Assembly (NCBI GenBank): GCA_016197345.1
Contig: JACPVY010000657.1
Span: 1 to 5,772, forward strand
Reading direction: 5' to 3'
Length of the DNA stretch: 5,772 bases
From: Burkholderiales bacterium
GTDB taxonomy: Bacteria; Pseudomonadota; Gammaproteobacteria; Burkholderiales; Burkholderiaceae_D
Below are positions 5,148-5,772 of the stretch, piece by piece. Under the pieces are notes generated by a model, which worked only from the letters and a program-made list of their open reading frames with translations, ran no database searches and was not told the DNA's origin. The position numbers and the translations under genes were made by a program. Positions within the stretch are counted from its first letter, which is position 1, and each line of letters starts with the position of its first letter.

Positions 5148-5771
5148 ATGACTACCTGCGTCGTTGTCAAGAAAAATGGCGAAATTGCGATTGCTGCTGA
5201 TTCTTTAGTAACGTTTGGCGATATGCGCCTCGCCCCACCGTATGAAGAAAATGAGAAAATTTTCCGCATCGGGGACAGCTATATTGCGATGGCAGGCTCA
5301 GCGGCGCATTTTCCTGTACTGCGCAAATTGTTTGGCAATATGGATGATGACGGCAAGTTTGACGATAGGGCTAGCGTGTTTGAAACCTTTTCACGTGCAC
5401 ATGAAGTGCTGAAAGAAAAGTTTTTTCTGAACACCAAGGAAGAAGACGACGATCCTTATGAATCATCGCAAATCACTTGCATGATTGCCAGCCCCGGCGG
5501 CATTTTTGGTGTGTATTCCTATCGCGAAGTATTTTGTTTTGAGCGGTTTTGGAGCATCGGTTCTGGTCGCAGCTTTGCCTTAGGCGCGATGTACGCCGCT
5601 TATGACAAGCTGACCACGGCGCGTGAAATTGCCGAGCTTGGGGTAGCGGCAGGCATAGAGTTTGACAAAAGCAGTGGTGGCCCGATCCGCGTCTATAGCT
5701 TTAATTGCGAAGAGGTAAAGGCGGCCAGCCGCGCCCGCAGGGCTGCGCAGGAAATAGAATCAGCACGCTAG
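5148..5771 (+). CDS. Proteasome-like Ntn hydrolase, betaproteobacterial proteasome homologue (BPH) type
   Basis: A 207-residue protein related to HslV and proteasome beta subunits, which form ring-shaped, N-terminal-threonine proteases. It begins MTTCVVV, so removing Met alone exposes Thr1, as in HslV, with no propeptide. Counting from Thr1, the Asp of AIAADS falls at position 17, the canonical catalytic-site Asp. The Lys of NEKIF (K36) is the likely counterpart of proteasomal Lys33, displaced by a short insertion. GSG (138-140 of the precursor) matches the Ser129 region, and FDKSSGG (172-178) reproduces the D166-x-x-S169-G170 pattern. All catalytic elements are thus present. An acidic stretch, KEEDDDPYE (97-105), is notable. 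Sequence differences and a betaproteobacterial setting point to BPH rather than HslV, and no HslU-like unfoldase is adjacent. Substrate and role are unknown. Translation starts with GGGGGA at 5136-5141. It is 91 nt after aceF, same strand, so co-transcription is possible. Confidence 0.8.
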   Translation: MTTCVVVKKNGEIAIAADSLVTFGDMRLAPPYEENEKIFRIGDSYIAMAGSAAHFPVLRKLFGNMDDDGKFDDRASVFETFSRAHEVLKEKFFLNTKEEDDDPYESSQITCMIASPGGIFGVYSYREVFCFERFWSIGSGRSFALGAMYAAYDKLTTAREIAELGVAAGIEFDKSSGGPIRVYSFNCEEVKAASRARRAAQEIESAR

Positions 5772-5772
5772 G

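Noticed and set aside
5148..5771. Annotation as HslV
   Set aside because: It shares the catalytic layout, but residues beyond the core motifs differ, the Lys is shifted, and no hslU is adjacent; the BPH type fits better.
1..5772. tRNA, rRNA, CRISPR array, insertion sequence or phage element
   Set aside because: No regularly spaced repeats, transposase, terminal inverted repeats or RNA-gene signatures were seen.

Overview
This window looks like a betaproteobacterial chromosome, probably Burkholderiales in the broad sense. The reasons are a homodimeric-type pyruvate dehydrogenase E1 (aceE) followed by a single-lipoyl-domain E2 (aceF), and a proteasome-like Ntn hydrolase that best fits the family described as the betaproteobacterial proteasome homologue (BPH). 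Genus cannot be fixed from the sequence alone.

Layout. Positions 1-550 (minus strand) hold a two-gene iron-uptake unit: a periplasmic cupredoxin-fold protein, then the first 58 codons of an FTR1-type iron permease that runs off the left edge. A near-ideal sigma70 promoter lies just upstream (584-612), and a Fur-box-like palindrome fills its spacer. Positions 551-946 are the shared control region between this unit and the divergent pyruvate dehydrogenase genes. It contains a second candidate promoter (792-820), two unassigned palindromes and an untranslated leader of about 120 nt. Then come aceE (947-3643), a short gap with a strong hairpin, aceF (3719-5056), a second gap with a hairpin, and the BPH-like gene (5148-5771), which ends two bases before the window does.

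The most striking feature is in aceF. Its reading frame is continuous and well conserved from lipoyl domain to catalytic domain, except for one in-frame amber codon (TAG, 4415-4417). It sits exactly where the E2 family has the Leu of its Asn-Leu-His/Ser-Arg-Asn-Trp motif, and one base change from TTG explains it. As written, the gene is split into a lipoyl plus E1/E3-binding part and a catalytic part lacking its first helix. This is a recent nonsense mutation, a sequence error, or a readthrough/suppression case; a second functional E2 copy elsewhere would also fit.

Functionally, AceE decarboxylates pyruvate and acetylates the lipoyl group of AceF, which makes acetyl-CoA. The E3 gene (lpdA), often next in such operons, is not here: the BPH-like gene stands directly after aceF. 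The iron genes are a separate, divergently transcribed, probably Fur-repressed unit.
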